Source: Aquarana catesbeiana (lineage: Eukaryota; Chordata; Amphibia; Anura; Ranidae). From it: 64,000 bases of DNA. The stretch covers positions 693,666,700 to 693,730,699 of the forward strand of contig NC_133326.1 of assembly GCF_042186555.1 (NCBI RefSeq), in the 5' to 3' direction. Numbering within the stretch: the stretch's first letter is position 1; every line of letters starts with the position of its first letter. The position numbers and the translations under genes are program-made. Positions 34,404 through 46,108 of the stretch are shown in pieces. Under the pieces are notes generated by a model. That model did not search any database. It was given only the letters and a program-made list of their open reading frames with translations, and was not told where the DNA came from.

Positions 34404-35074
34404 TATTTTAGTCAGGACTTTAAATAAACCTGTCTGCAGTAAGAAGATTGAGAAAGGTTACTGTTTTTTTGTTGCCTATGTCTCTTATTTCCTGTTTTGT
34501 TTTAGGAGAAGAAGTGAAGGGAAATCTCCCCATTGGGACACAGAGAGCAAAATATAACATGATAACCAGATGCAAGGTGCACATAAATTACCCTGGCCCC
34601 CTTCCCCATTACAAATCACCTTCTGTTAATGCATGTTAAGTTATACGTGTAAAAAAAAAGTTCCTGGGGAAATGCAAGCAAAATTTCTGGAAAGGACACT
34701 CCAGTCACTTGCAAGAGCATCTTCTTGTGAGATTTCAACTGCTCTGCATTTTCTAAGATCTCGCCCAAAGGTTCATGTCACACTAATAGATGATTTGTAA
34801 AGAGGAGGGGGCCCAGACAATGTAAGCAGACCATTTTACTATGAGTTTCACTTTAAGTAGCTTTAACTTTCCGCCGACCCTGCATCTCTTTAAAAAGTTC
34901 CAAATTCCTGGGGGTGGGAAATATGGCTGTCACAGTGGTCACATGATTGGGAACTGGACCCACCCACTACAGATCATTAGAGGGACAAAGAACTGTCTTT
35001 CACAGCACAGCACAGAGCATTGTCCGCCTGGCAACACATATTTGTGATGGTTGGGTGTTAAAGCCCATCCTTTT
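34404..35074. other. Unassigned intergenic sequence
   Basis: No open frame, RNA or known repeat is recognised. The composition is unremarkable. Confidence 0.5.
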
Positions 35075-35082
35075 CTCACCAC

Positions 35083-38000
35083 TAGGGATGAGCCGAACAC
35101 CCCCCTGTTCGGTTCGCACCAGAACATGCGAACAGGAAAAAAGTTCGTTCGAACATGCGAACACCGTTAAAGTCTATGGGACATGAACATGAATAATCAA
35201 AAGTGCTAATTTTCAAGGCTTATATGCAAGTTATTGTCATAAAAAGTGTTTGGGGACCTGGGTCCTGCCCCAGGGGACATGGATCAATGCAAAAAAAAGT
35301 TTTAAAAACGGCCGTTTTTTCAGGAGCAGTGATTTTAATAATGCTTAAAGTCAAACAATAAAAGTGTAATATCCCTTTAAATTTCGTACCTGGGGGGTGT
35401 CTATAGTGTGCCTGTAAAGGGGCGCATGTTTCCTGTGTTTAGAACAGTCTGACAGCAAAATGACATTTTGAAGGAAAAAACTCATTTAAAACTACCCGCG
35501 GCTATTGCATTGCCGACAATACACATAGAAGTTCATTGATAAAAACGGCATGGGAATTCCCCAAAGGGGAACCCCGAACCAAAATTAAAAAAAAAAAATG
35601 ACGTGGGGGTCCCCCTAAATTCCATACCAGGCCCTTCAGGTCTGGTATGGATATTAAGGGGAACCCCGGCCAAAATTTTAAAAAAAAAATGACGTGGGGT
35701 TCCCCCTAAATTCCATACCAGACCCTTCAGGTCTGGTATGGATTTTAAGGGGAACCCCGCGCCAAAAAAAAAAAAAAAAACGGCGTGGGGTCCCCCCAAA
35801 AATCCATACCAGACCCTTATCCGAGCACGCAACCTGGCAGGCCGCAGGAAAAGAGGGGGGGACGAGAGTGCGGCCCCCCCTCCCTCCTGAACCGTACCAG
35901 GCCACATGCCCTCAACATTGGGAGGGTGCTTTGGGGTAGCCCCCCAAAACACCTTGTCCCCATGTTGATGAGGACAAGGGCCTCATCCCCACAACCCTGG
36001 CCGGTGGTTGTGGGGGTCTGCGGGCGGGGGGCTTATGGGAATCTGGAAGCCCCCTTTAACAAGGTGACCCCCAGATCCCGGCCCCCCCTGTGTGAAATGG
36101 TAAGGGGGTACATAAGTACCCCTACCATTTCACGAAAAAAGTGTCAAAAATGTTAAAAATGACAAGAGACAGTTTTTGACAATTCCTTTATTTAAATGCT
36201 TCTTCTTTCTTCTATCTTCCTTCATCTTCTGGTTCTTCTGGCTCTTCTGGTTCTTCCTCCGGCGTTCTCGTCCAGCATCTCCTCCGCGGCGTCTTCTGTC
36301 TTCTTCTCCTCGGGCCGCTCCGCACCCATGGCATGGGGGGGAGGCTCCCGCTGTTCTCTTCTTCTCTTCTTCTCTTCTTCTTTTCTTCTTTTCTTCTTTT
36401 CTTCTCTTCTTCTCTTCTTCTTCATTTTCTTCTCCGGGCCGCTCCGCAATCCATGCTGGCATGGAGGGAGGCTCCCGCTGTGTGACGGCGCTCCTCGTGT
36501 GACAGTTCTTAAATAACGGGGGGGGCGGGGCCACCCGGTGACCCCGCCCCCCTCTGACGCACGGTGACTTGACTGGACTTCCCTGTGACGTCACAGGGAA
36601 TGCCACAGGGAAGTCCCGTCAAGTCACCGTGCGTCAGAGGGGGGCGGGGTCACCGGGTGGCCCTGCCCCCCCGTTATTTAAGAACTGTCAGACGAGGAGC
36701 GCCGTCACACAGCGGGAGCCTCCCTCCATGCCAGCATGGATTGCGGAGCGGCCCGGAGAAGAAAATGAAGAAGAAGAGAAGAAGAGAAGAAAAGAAGAAA
36801 AGAAGAAAAGAAGAAGAGAAGAAGAGAACAGCGGGAGCCTCCCCTCCATGCCATGGGTGCGGAGCGGCCCGAGGAGAAGAAGACAGAAGACGCCGCGGAG
36901 GAGATGCTGGACGAGAACGCCGGAGGAAGAACCAGAAGAACCAGAAGAGCCAGAAGAACCAGAAGATGAAGGAAGATAGAAGAAAGAAGAAGCATTTAAA
37001 TAAAGGAATTGTCAAAAACTGTCTCTTGTCATTTTTAACATTTTTGACACTTTTTTCGTGAAATGGTAGGGGTACTTATGTACCCCCTTACCATTTCACA
37101 CAGGGGGGGGGCCGGGATCTGGGGGTCACCTTGTTAAAAGGGGCTTCCAGATTCCGATAAGCCCCCCGCCCGCAGACCCCCACAACCACCGGCCAGGGTT
37201 GTGGGGATGAGGCCCTTGTCCTCATCAACATGGGGACAAGGTGTTTTGGGGGGCTACCCCAAAGCACCCTCCCAATGTTGAGGGCATGTGGCCTGGTACG
37301 GTTCAGGAGGGAGGGGGGGCCGCACTCTCGTCCCCCCCTCTTTTCCTGCGGCCTGCCAGGTTGCGTGCTCGGATAAGGGTCTGGTATGGATTTTTGGGGG
37401 GACCCCACGCCGTTTTTTTTTTTTTTTGGCGCGGGGTTCCCCTTAAAATCCATACCAGACCTGAAGGGTCTGGTATGGAATTTAGGGGGAACCCCACGTC
37501 ATTTTTTTTTTTAATTTTGGCCGGGGTTCCCCTTAATATCCATACCAGACCTGAAGGGCCTGGTATGGAATTTAGGGGGACCCCCACGTCATTTTTTTTT
37601 TTAATTTTGGTTCGGGGTTCCCCTTTGGGGAATTCCCATGCCGTTTTTATCAATGAACTTCTATGTGTATTGTCGGCAATGCAATAGCCGCGGGTAGTTT
37701 TAAATGAGTTTTTTCCTTCAAAATGTCATTTTGCTGTCAGACTGTTCTAAACACAGGAAACATGGGCCCCTTTACAGGCACACTATAGACACCCCCCAGG
37801 TACGAAATTTAAAGGGATATTACACTTTTATTGATTGACTTTAAGTATTATTAAAATCACTGCTCCTGAAAAAAACGGCCGTTTTTAAAACTTTTTTTTG
37901 CATTGATCCATGTCCCCTGGGGCAGGACCCAGGTCCCCAAACACTTTTTATGACAATAACTTGCATATTAGCCTTTAAAATTAGCACTTTTGATTTCTCC

Positions 38001-38136
38001 CATAGACTTTTAAAGGGTGTTCCGCGGCATTCAAATTTGCCGCGAACACCCCAAATTGTTCGCTGTTCGGTGAACTTGCGAACAGCCAATGTTCGAGTCG
38101 AACATGAGTTCGACTCGAACTCGAAGCTCATCCCTA
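35083..38136. mobile_element. Palindromic foldback element 1 (3 kb)
   Basis: Arm 35083-36587 and arm 36604-38136 are near-exact reverse complements around a 16-base centre (36588-36603). Both outer ends start with TAGGGATGAGC, but the next 100-130 bases differ: the left end is a gccgaacaccccc subtype, and the right end a ttcgagttcgagtcg subtype. Arms contain gggaaccccg-type tandem blocks (tggtatggat.. repeated three times), a CpG-rich segment and a GAA/GAAGA-rich tract. The tracts differ in length between arms. It is flanked by ctcaccac (35075-35082) and ctcacca (38137-38143). Lys/Glu/Arg-rich and Ser/Phe-rich frames are low-complexity translations with no supported function. An 8-base duplication suggests hAT-like mobility, but no transposase is present. 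Confidence 0.8.
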
Positions 38137-38143
38137 CTCACCA

Positions 38144-41063
38144 ACATTGGCTGTTCGCAAGTTCGCCGAACAGCGAACAATTTGGGGTGTTCGCGGCAAA
38201 TTCGAATGCCGCGGAACACCCTTTAAAAGTCTATGGGATAAATCAAAAGTGCTAATTTTAAAGGCTAATATGCAAGTTATTGTCATAAAAAGTGTTTGGG
38301 GACCTGGGTCCTGCCCCAGGGGACATGGATCAATGCAAAAAAAAGTTTTAAAAACGGCAGTTTTTTCAGGAGCAGTGATTTTAATAATGCTTAAAGTCAA
38401 TCAATAAAAGTGTAATATCCCTTTAAATTTCGTACCTGGGGGGTGTCTATAGTATGCCAGTAAAGGGGCGCATGTTTCCCGTGTTTAGAACAATCTGACA
38501 GCAAAATGACATTTCGAAGGAAAAAACTCATTTAAAACTACCCGCGGCTATTGCATTGCCGACAATACACATAGAAGTTCATTGATAAAAATGGCATGGG
38601 AATTCCCCAAAGGGGAACCCCGAACCAAAATTAAAAAAAAAAAAATGACGTGGGAGTCCCCCTAAATTCCATACCAGGCCCTTCAGGTCTGATATGGATA
38701 TTAAGGGGAACCCCGGCCAAAATTAAAAAAAAAAAATGACGTGGGGTTCCCCCTAAATTCCATACCAGACCCTTCAGGTCTGGTATGGATTTTAAGGGGA
38801 ACCCCGCGCCAAAAAAAAAAAAAAAAAAAACGGCGTGGGGTCCCCCCAAAAATCCATACCAGACCCTTATCCGAGCACGCAACCTGGCAGGCCGCAGGAA
38901 AAGAGGGGGGGACGAGAGTGTGGCCCCCCCTCCCTCCTGAACCGTACCAGGCCACATGCCCTCAACATTGGGAGGGTGCTTTGGGGTAGCCCCCCAAAAC
39001 ACCTTGTCCCCATGTTGATGAGGACAAGGGCCTCATCCCCACAACCCTGGCCGGTGGTTGTGGGGGTCTGCGGGCGGGGGGCTTATCGGAATCTGGAAGC
39101 CCCCTTTAACAAGGTGACCCCCAGATCCCGGCCCCCCCCTGTGTGAAATGGTAAGGGGGTACTTATACCCCTACCATTTCACGAAAAAAGTGTCAAAAAT
39201 GTTAAAAATGACAAGAGACAGTTTTTGACAATTCCTTTATTTAAATGCTTCTTCTTTCTTCTATCTTCCTTCATCTTCTGGTTCTTCTGGCTCTTCTGGT
39301 TCTTCCTCCGGCGTTCTCGTCCAGCATCTCCTCCGCGGCGTCTTCTATCTTCTTCTCCTCGGGCCGCACCGCACCCATGGCATGGGGGGGAGGCTCCCGC
39401 TCTTCTCTTCTTCTTTTCTTCTCTTCTTCTCTTCTTCATTTTCTTCTCCGGGCCGCTCCGCAATCCATGCTGGCATGGAGGGAGGCTCCCGCTGTGTGAC
39501 GGCGCTCCTCGTCTGACAGTTCTTAAATAACGGGGGGGGGGCACCTGGTGACCCCGCCCACCTCTGACGCACGGGACATGACGGGACTTCCCTGTGGCAT
39601 TCCCCGTGACTTCACAGGGAAGTCCCGTCAAGTCACCGTGCGTCAGAGTGGGGCGGGGTCACCGAGTGGCCCCGCCCCCCCGTTATTTAAGAACTGTCAG
39701 ACGAGGAGCGCCGTCACACAGCGGGAGCCTCCCTCCATGCCAGCATGGATTGCGGAGCGGCCTGGAGAAGAAAATGAAGAAGAGAAGAAGAGAAGAAAAG
39801 AAGAAGAGAAGAGCGGGAGCCTCCCCCCCATGCCATGGGTGCGGAGCGGCCCGAGGAAAAGAAGATAGAAGACGCCGCGGAGGAGATGCTGGACGAGAAC
39901 GCCGGAGGAAGAACCAGAAGAGCCAGAAGAACCAGAAGAACCAGAAGATGAAGGAAGATAGAAGAAAGAAGAAGCATTTAAATAAAGGAATTGTCAAAAA
40001 CTGTCTCTTGTCATTTTTAACATTTTTGACACTTTTTTCGTGAAATGGTACCATTTCACACAGGGGGGGGGCCGGGATCTGGGGGTCACCTTGTTAAAGG
40101 GGGCTTCCAGATTCCGATAAGCCCCCCGCCCGCAGACCCCCACAACCACCGGCCAGGGTTGTGGGGATGAGGCCCTTGTCCTCATCAACATGGGGACAAG
40201 GTGTTTTGGGGGGCTACCCCAAAGCACCCTCCCAATGTTGAGGGCATGTGGCCTGGTATGGTTCAGGAGGGGGGGGCCGCACTCTCGTCCCCCCCTCTTT
40301 TCCTGCGGCCTGCCAGGTTGCGTGCTCGGATAAGGGTCTGGTATGGATTTTTGGGGGGACCCCACGCCGTTTTTTTTTTTTTGGCGCGGGGTTCCCCTTA
40401 AAATCCATACCAGACCTGAAGGGTCTGGTATGGAATTTAGGGGGAACCCCACGTCATTTTTTTTTTTAAATTTTGGCCGGGGTTCCCCTTAATATCCATA
40501 CCAGACCTGAAGGGCCTGGTATGGAATTTAGGAGGACTCCCACGTCATTTTTTTTTTTTAATTTTGGTTTGGGGTTCCCCTTTGGGGAATTCCCATGCCG
40601 TTTTTATCAATGAACTTCTATGTGTATTGTCGGCAATGCAATAGCCGCGGGTAGTTTTAAATAAGTTTTTTCCTTCAAAATGTCATTTTGCTGTCAGACT
40701 GTTCTAAACACAGGAAACATGCGCCCCTTTACAGGCATACTATAGACACCCCCCAGGTACGAAATTTAAAGGGATATTACACTTTTATTGTTTGACTTTA
40801 AGCATTATTAAAATCACTGCTCCTGAAAAAACGGCCGTTTTTAAAACTTTTTTTTGCATTGATCCATGTCCCCTGGGGCAGGACCCAGGTCCCCAAACAC
40901 TTTTTATGACAATAACTTGCATATTAGCCTTTAAAATTAGCACTTTTGTTTATTCATGTTCGTGTCCTATAGACTTTAACGGTGTTCGCGTGTTCGAACG
41001 AACTTTTTTCCTGTTCGCATGTTCTGGTGCGAACCGAACAGGGGGGTGTTCGGCTCATCCCTA
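38144..41063. mobile_element. Palindromic foldback element 2, inverted to element 1
   Basis: Arms 38144 to about 39597 and about 39617-41063 form a second palindrome of the same family. The asymmetric centre (..cttccctgtggcattccc..) is the reverse complement of the element 1 centre (gggaatgccacagggaag), so element 2 points the other way. Its left end is the ttcg subtype with the first ~44 bases missing; its right end is the gccgaacaccccc subtype, ending ggctcatcccta. The flank ctcaccac follows at 41064-41071. GAA tracts are shorter than in element 1. No protein-coding gene. Confidence 0.8.
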
Positions 41064-41172
41064 CTCACCACACATATGTGTTACATGAGCATCAAGAGGT
41101 TTAACCCAAAATATTAAAAGCAAGAAATCATTTTATACAGTGAGAAACCTATTTAGTTAATTTTTTAAGTTA

Positions 41173-41608
41173 TGGGGCGTACACACGGACGGACTTTTCG
41201 GCTACAAAAGTCCGACAGCCCGTCCGACAAACTTTCGACGGACTTTTGGCGGACTTGCTGCAGACTTTCTAACGAACGAACTTGCCTACATACTATCACA
41301 CAAAAGTCAGACGGATTTGTACGTGATGACGTACACCGAACTAAAATAAGGAAGTTGATAGCCAGTAGCCAATAGCTGCCCTACCATGGGTCTTTGTCCA
41401 TCGGACTAGCATACAGACGAGCGGATTTCTGGGTCCAGCGGAGTTATGACGTAAAGATTTGAAGCATGTTCCAAATCTAGAGTCCATCAGATTTGCAACT
41501 GGAAAAGTCCGCTAAAAGTCCGGGGAAGCCCACACATGATCGGATTTTCCGTCGGATTTGGTCCATCGGACTTTTGTAGCCGAAAAGTCCAACCGTGTGT
41601 ACGCCCCA
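41173..41608. mobile_element. Harbinger-type MITE with long inverted ends
   Basis: tggggcgtacacacggacgg.. to ..aaccgtgtgtacgcccca, with the inverted repeat extending inward through cttttcggctacaaaagtcc. It is flanked by TTA (41170-41172) and TGA (41609-41611). It is a different subfamily from the MITEs at 6010 and 27493. Confidence 0.75.
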
Positions 41609-41611
41609 TGA

Positions 41612-42144
41612 GTCTTTTTATTAGCTCTTAATTGGAATAAATTGTCCAAACCTCTCCCACACTATCCAAATAAAAGTTCAGTACATGAAAATAAAAAATA
41701 AACAAAAACCTGCGCTTTAGCCCAAGATAATGTATAAAAGGCTGCTAACACAATTTGCTGGCTGCAAACATATGAGATAAAATAAAACAGAAGTGTAGCT
41801 CCACTAAATCAATTTACACCAAGGTGAATATACAGTAATGCCCATTCCTTTTCCACATGCAATGGTTCTCAAATGAGATCAAAGCGTGACCCCCAGAGAA
41901 ATCCACCACCTCCAACAATGACACACACAGCCTCTTACCAAATGGTATTGACCACTATTGCAGGTGGACAAAACAAGCAAATAGAAGGCCCCAGGTATGG
42001 CTCACAAGGGAACCAATCCATCTGCCGACAGGCTCAGCTTAAAACTCCTCCAAGCAGGAAATGGTCACAAGTTGTAAATAACACTTTATCAAAGGTATAT
42101 CTCAAGAGAAGAAGTAAAGCCATCACATGGTGTAGTATGTTCAT
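41612..42144. other. Unassigned repeat-like sequence
   Basis: It begins AT-rich, with aaaaataaacaaaaacctgc, and continues with sequence that looks repeat-like to me but carries no end or coding feature I can name. Confidence 0.35.
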
Positions 42145-43028
42145 TAGGGATGAGCCGAACACCCCCCTGTTCGGTTCGCACCAGAACATGCGAACAGGCA
42201 AAAAATTTGTTCGAACACGCGAACACTGTTAAAGTCTATGGGACACGAACATGAATAAACAAAAGTGCTAATTTTAAAGGCTTGTATGCAAGTTATTGTC
42301 ATAAAAAGTGTTTGGGGACCTGGGTCCTGCCCCAGGGGACATGGATCAATGCAAAAAAAAGTTTTAAAAACGGCCGTTTTTTCGGGAGCAGTGATTTTAA
42401 TAATGCTTAAAGTGAAACAATAAAAGTGTAATATCCCTTTAAATTTCGTACCTGGGGGGTGTCTATAGTTTGCCTGTAAAGGGGCGCATGTTTCCTGTGT
42501 TTAGAACAGTCTGACAGCAAAATGACATTTCAAAGGAAAAAAAGTCATTTAAAACTACTCCAGGCTATTGCATTGCCGGTCCGACAATACACATAGAAGT
42601 TCATTGATAAAAACAGCATGGGAATTCCCCACCGGGGAACCCCAAACCAAAATTAAAAAAAAAAATGGTGCGGGGGGTCCCCCTAAATTCCATACCAGGC
42701 CTTTCAGGTCTGGTATGGATATTAAGGGGAACCCGGGCCAAAATTTAAAAAAGAAAATGGCGTGGGGTCCCCCTCAAAATCTATACCAGACCTTTTAGGT
42801 CTGGTATGGATTTTAAGGGGAACCCCGCGCCAAAATTAAAAAAAAAATGGCGTGGGGTCCCTCCAAAAATCCATACCAGACCCTTATCCGAGCACGCAAC
42901 CTGGCAGGCCGCAGGAAAAGAGGGGGGACGAGAGAGCCCCCCTCCTGAACTGTACCAGGCCACATGCCCTCAACATTGGGAGGGTGCTTTGCGGTAGCCC
43001 CCCAAAGCACCTTGTCCCCATGTTGATG
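42145..43028. mobile_element. Single arm of the palindromic family (truncated)
   Basis: It starts TAGGGATGAGCCGAACACCC and follows arm 1 of the element at 35083 to ..ccttgtccccatgttgatg, where it breaks off against BEL/Pao sequence. The second arm is absent. It is slightly more diverged than the four arms of the 6 kb palindrome. Confidence 0.8.
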
Positions 43029-43036
43029 GTCCGGCT

Positions 43037-43653
43037 AAGTTAATTCGCTCGGATAGAGGTACTAATTTTGTAGGAGCATGCAAGGAACTGCATATATGTT
43101 CAAATGATGTAATAGGTGTAGCTAGGCGCATTTTAGATGCAATGTTACTCCAAGCTAAACCTACTCGTTTGACTCATGAGACTTTGAGTACTTTCATGGC
43201 AGAAGTTATGGCCATCATTAATGCAAGACCTTTGGTACCACTATCTACAGATCCAGATGATCCAACAGTTCTCACCCCTGCTATGCTCTTGACCCAAAAG
43301 GTAGATTCTTTATCGGCCCCTTGTGGATACTTTAGTACAACAGAACTTCATGTAAAGCAATGGAAACAAGTCCAGTGCCTGGCTGATACGTTTTGGAAGA
43401 GATGGAGGAGAGATTACTTGTTACCTTACAAAGTCGCAGGAAATGAGATAAGACCAGTCCCAATGTTAAAGTTGGAGATGTTGTGTTATTGAAAGATGGT
43501 CAAGAAAACAGAAACAACTGGCCTATGGGAATTGTCACTAATACATTGCCAAGTAAAGATGGTAATGTCAGAAAGGTTGAAGTCAAAGTGACGAAACAAG
43601 GGACTGTTAAAGTGTACGCCAGACCAGTTTCGGATGTCATTGTTCTCCTTTGA
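43037..43653 (+). pseudogene. BEL/Pao retrotransposon, end of integrase and C-terminal domain
   Basis: Integrases insert the DNA copy of an LTR element. The frame from 43037 reads IRSDRGTNFVGACKEL, the second catalytic Asp block of BEL/Pao integrases, but it then jumps to VIGVARRILDAM. The NPP..HMGG.WE block with the catalytic Glu is missing. Next come TFMAEVMAIINARPL, LTPAMLL and WKQVQCLADTFWKRWRRDYL, the usual BEL/Pao integrase tail. A frameshift near 43460 leads to VGDVVLLKDGQENRNNWPMG..V, a DUF5641-type domain, ending at the TGA 43651-43653. Upstream gag, protease, RT and RNase H are absent. The left border is the palindromic-family fragment. Confidence 0.75.
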
Positions 43654-43970
43654 ACAGGTATTTCTATTATGATGTTGACACAATACATAATATAGAGCTT
43701 GTCACTGACAGCTTTCAGACGTGACATTCGCCAAGAGTTACAAATCATCCTATGGATTACAATTGGCATTGGAGATAGTTTGGCCTAGTGCGGCTTCTCC
43801 AATCTGAAGATGGGTTTATGGACAAAACTATTTCATGTGGGTTATTGTGGACTCATGTTTTGGTTTATGTTACCAGTTCTAGACAAGAACGTATTTTCTT
43901 ATGAGTGTGTTTTTCTCTGTATAGTAGATATGTATAAGTAGTGATATAATGTATTATATCAGACAGGGAG

Positions 43971-44327
43971 TGTGTTGCCTTTGCAAGCTAATTAAGTTTT
44001 ATAGTTACTTATATATAATGTGTAGTTTACCACTGCCATCTAGTGGCCAAAGTCTGTAGCAGCTTTATCTCCAGTTATGTAAATTTCTCATACAGGATGT
44101 GACCTTTGGTTTAGGAAGTTCTTCAGCCATTTTTAGATTGTCTTTCTACATGGATGCAGCATGTCTGTTTCTCTCCCAAGGGGCTTGGGACACCATCACC
44201 TTTTCACAAATTAAAATTAAAAACAACAAAAAATAAAGTTGGATTACTTCGGTAGACAAATCAAGCATTGGGCTTCCGTTTACTGGAGTCTCTGACAAGT
44301 GTTTAGCTGTCCGTTTAGAACCACACA
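43971..44327 (+). mobile_element. 3' LTR of the BEL/Pao element
   Basis: It starts TGTGTTGCC right after a purine tract (agacagggag), as expected behind a polypurine tract, and ends ..CCACACA. It contains an AATAAA at about 44233. The position, ~320 bases behind the integrase stop, fits. The 5' LTR is not in the window, so the termini are inferred from this single copy. Confidence 0.55.
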
Positions 44328-44380
44328 TAGTCAGTGTTTTGAGAGCGGAACACTTTCTGTTTCACTTCCACAAAGTTAGG

Positions 44381-45148
44381 CTCGATTCACATCTACGCAT
44401 GTTGCTTTTGAGCGTTTCTGCAGTGTTTTTTGTGGTGCTTGCCGCGTTTTTGAGCAGTGTTTTTACATTGTTTTTGCGGCATTTTGACGTGTTTTGCGTT
44501 TTTTTACAGTTTTTTTTTTACTTTCAATATGTTTTTATTTTCAATTAAATCATACATATTATGCATTGACATATCAAGATGCTCAGGAGGGAGTGCCTCC
44601 TAGAACACGAAACATAAAGGTTACATTGTAAAACATATAACATACGATGTCTCAACCTTAATGGCGATTGGGGGGGTCAAATAGCAATTTCCAAATACCA
44701 AATACTCAGTCTCCAGGTAATGCCCCTAAAACATCATGGGTCCTTTCCCCATCCCCGGCACCCCTGACGGGATCTGACTGTGCTGGGCGGGAAAATTTCC
44801 CTTCTTCTCCTCTGCCCACTTGGGCTTAGCTACAGTTTTTTTTATACTGTTTGCAGTCTAAAAAAAAAAAACGCCAAAAACGCAAAACGCGTCAAAAATG
44901 CAGCAAAAACGCTGTAAAAACGCTGTAAAAACGCTGTACTTGCATTTTGATGTTGGCCCTTTGAATTCTATTACATGCAAAATGCTGCATTTTGCATGAA
45001 AAAAGTCCCTGACCCTTTCCAAAAACGCAGAGGTACAAAAATGCATTGATGTGAACATGTTCCATAGGAACCCATGTTAAAAAATTCCCATGCATTTCTG
45101 CAAAATGCTAAATGCATCAAAAAATGCGTTAGTGTGAATGGAGCCTTA
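44381..45148. mobile_element. MITE with long inverted ends, split by another repeat
   Basis: The ends ttaggctcgattcacatcta and ..tagtgtgaatggagccttaa are inverted repeats. Inside, gcgtttttacagtgttttt-type and aaacgctgtaaaaacgc-type segments are complementary. The middle (about 44524-44835) is foreign, resembling the reversed 3' end of an L1. Poly-Phe and poly-Leu frames are artefacts. Confidence 0.5.
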
Positions 45149-45814
45149 AGGGTTAGTTGCTTCCAAACCTTGGCTAGCATTGGCCTAGCAGCAAGACATA
45201 TAAAGTCCAGTCATTTTCTTTCTGCAGGGGTCAAAGACTGGCCTGTGAAGTAATGTACAGTAAAATGAAGGTTTTACTACACATCACTGCCCTGCTGCTA
45301 CAGCCAAGCTTACAACTTATATTGGTAAAAGGGACAATGATGGGGACAATGATGTAAGATGGGGACTCTGACAAGATGGGGAATTTAAAGTAAGGGGAGC
45401 TCTAAAGTAAGGGGTTACTCTGATATAAAGCGTACTGCTAATTACTGATTTTTTTTGTCTCTCTGCTAGCAGCTTCCATATAAACTAAGTGCAAAAATGA
45501 AGGCTTTTGTCAGCACTCCTGTATATGTAGAAAACAGCCCTCCGGAAGCACACCTGTTATTGTACAATACAGTGAAGATTTATTGCAGGGAAAAAAATAT
45601 ATATTTTGCTTATGTGAAATGAAGCATTACTCCTTTTTTGCACAAAAAGTTAAATAAAAAAGTAAATATGACATGTTTGCCACTTTCCAGCTTTTGGTCT
45701 CATATCCTGGAGAGGAATTCTAACAGTGGTATTAGCTTATCCTCTCTGTGTCTGTCCTGTGCCTACTTGGCTGCTTGGATATGTTGGCATTTCTTAGGAG
45801 GTTGTAGAGACATT
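45149..45814. other. Unassigned sequence before the L1
   Basis: No recognisable gene or repeat. Low-complexity T and A runs only. Confidence 0.45.
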
Positions 45815-46108
45815 GAAAGAGCTGAGAGCGGCGGAGCCTAGTGGAGCAGACATGCATTGTTAGAGCTCCGCACCACTGAGGAGAGAAGAGAAGGACAAAG
45901 GAGAGCCTGCAGGCTCAAAAGGTATCCATTTGAACCTTTTTGCCCCAGGGAACAAACTGTGAAAGTTTGGGCAGGAAATGTGGTACTGGGAGGAAACCGT
46001 GGCAGAAATAAAAATCACCTCACAAAGCGCTCACAGGCACTCCCTGCAACTAAAGCAGCTCCAGTCACCTCACAAGATACAGCATCAGGGCGCTCTCACA
46101 GACAGAAA

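Noticed and set aside
34841..35186. Small frames near 35 kb
   Set aside because: They run across the boundary of the palindromic element and have no known domain.
36130..37061. Long Lys/Arg/Glu-rich and Ser/Phe-rich open frames in the palindromic elements
   Set aside because: They translate GAA/GAAGA tracts in both arms and on both strands, with lengths changing between copies. There is no domain, no consistent start and no codon signal.
45857..46108. Upstream extension of L1 ORF1
   Set aside because: It is open but begins with TTG. The first ATG at 46109 gives the usual L1 ORF1 start and length.
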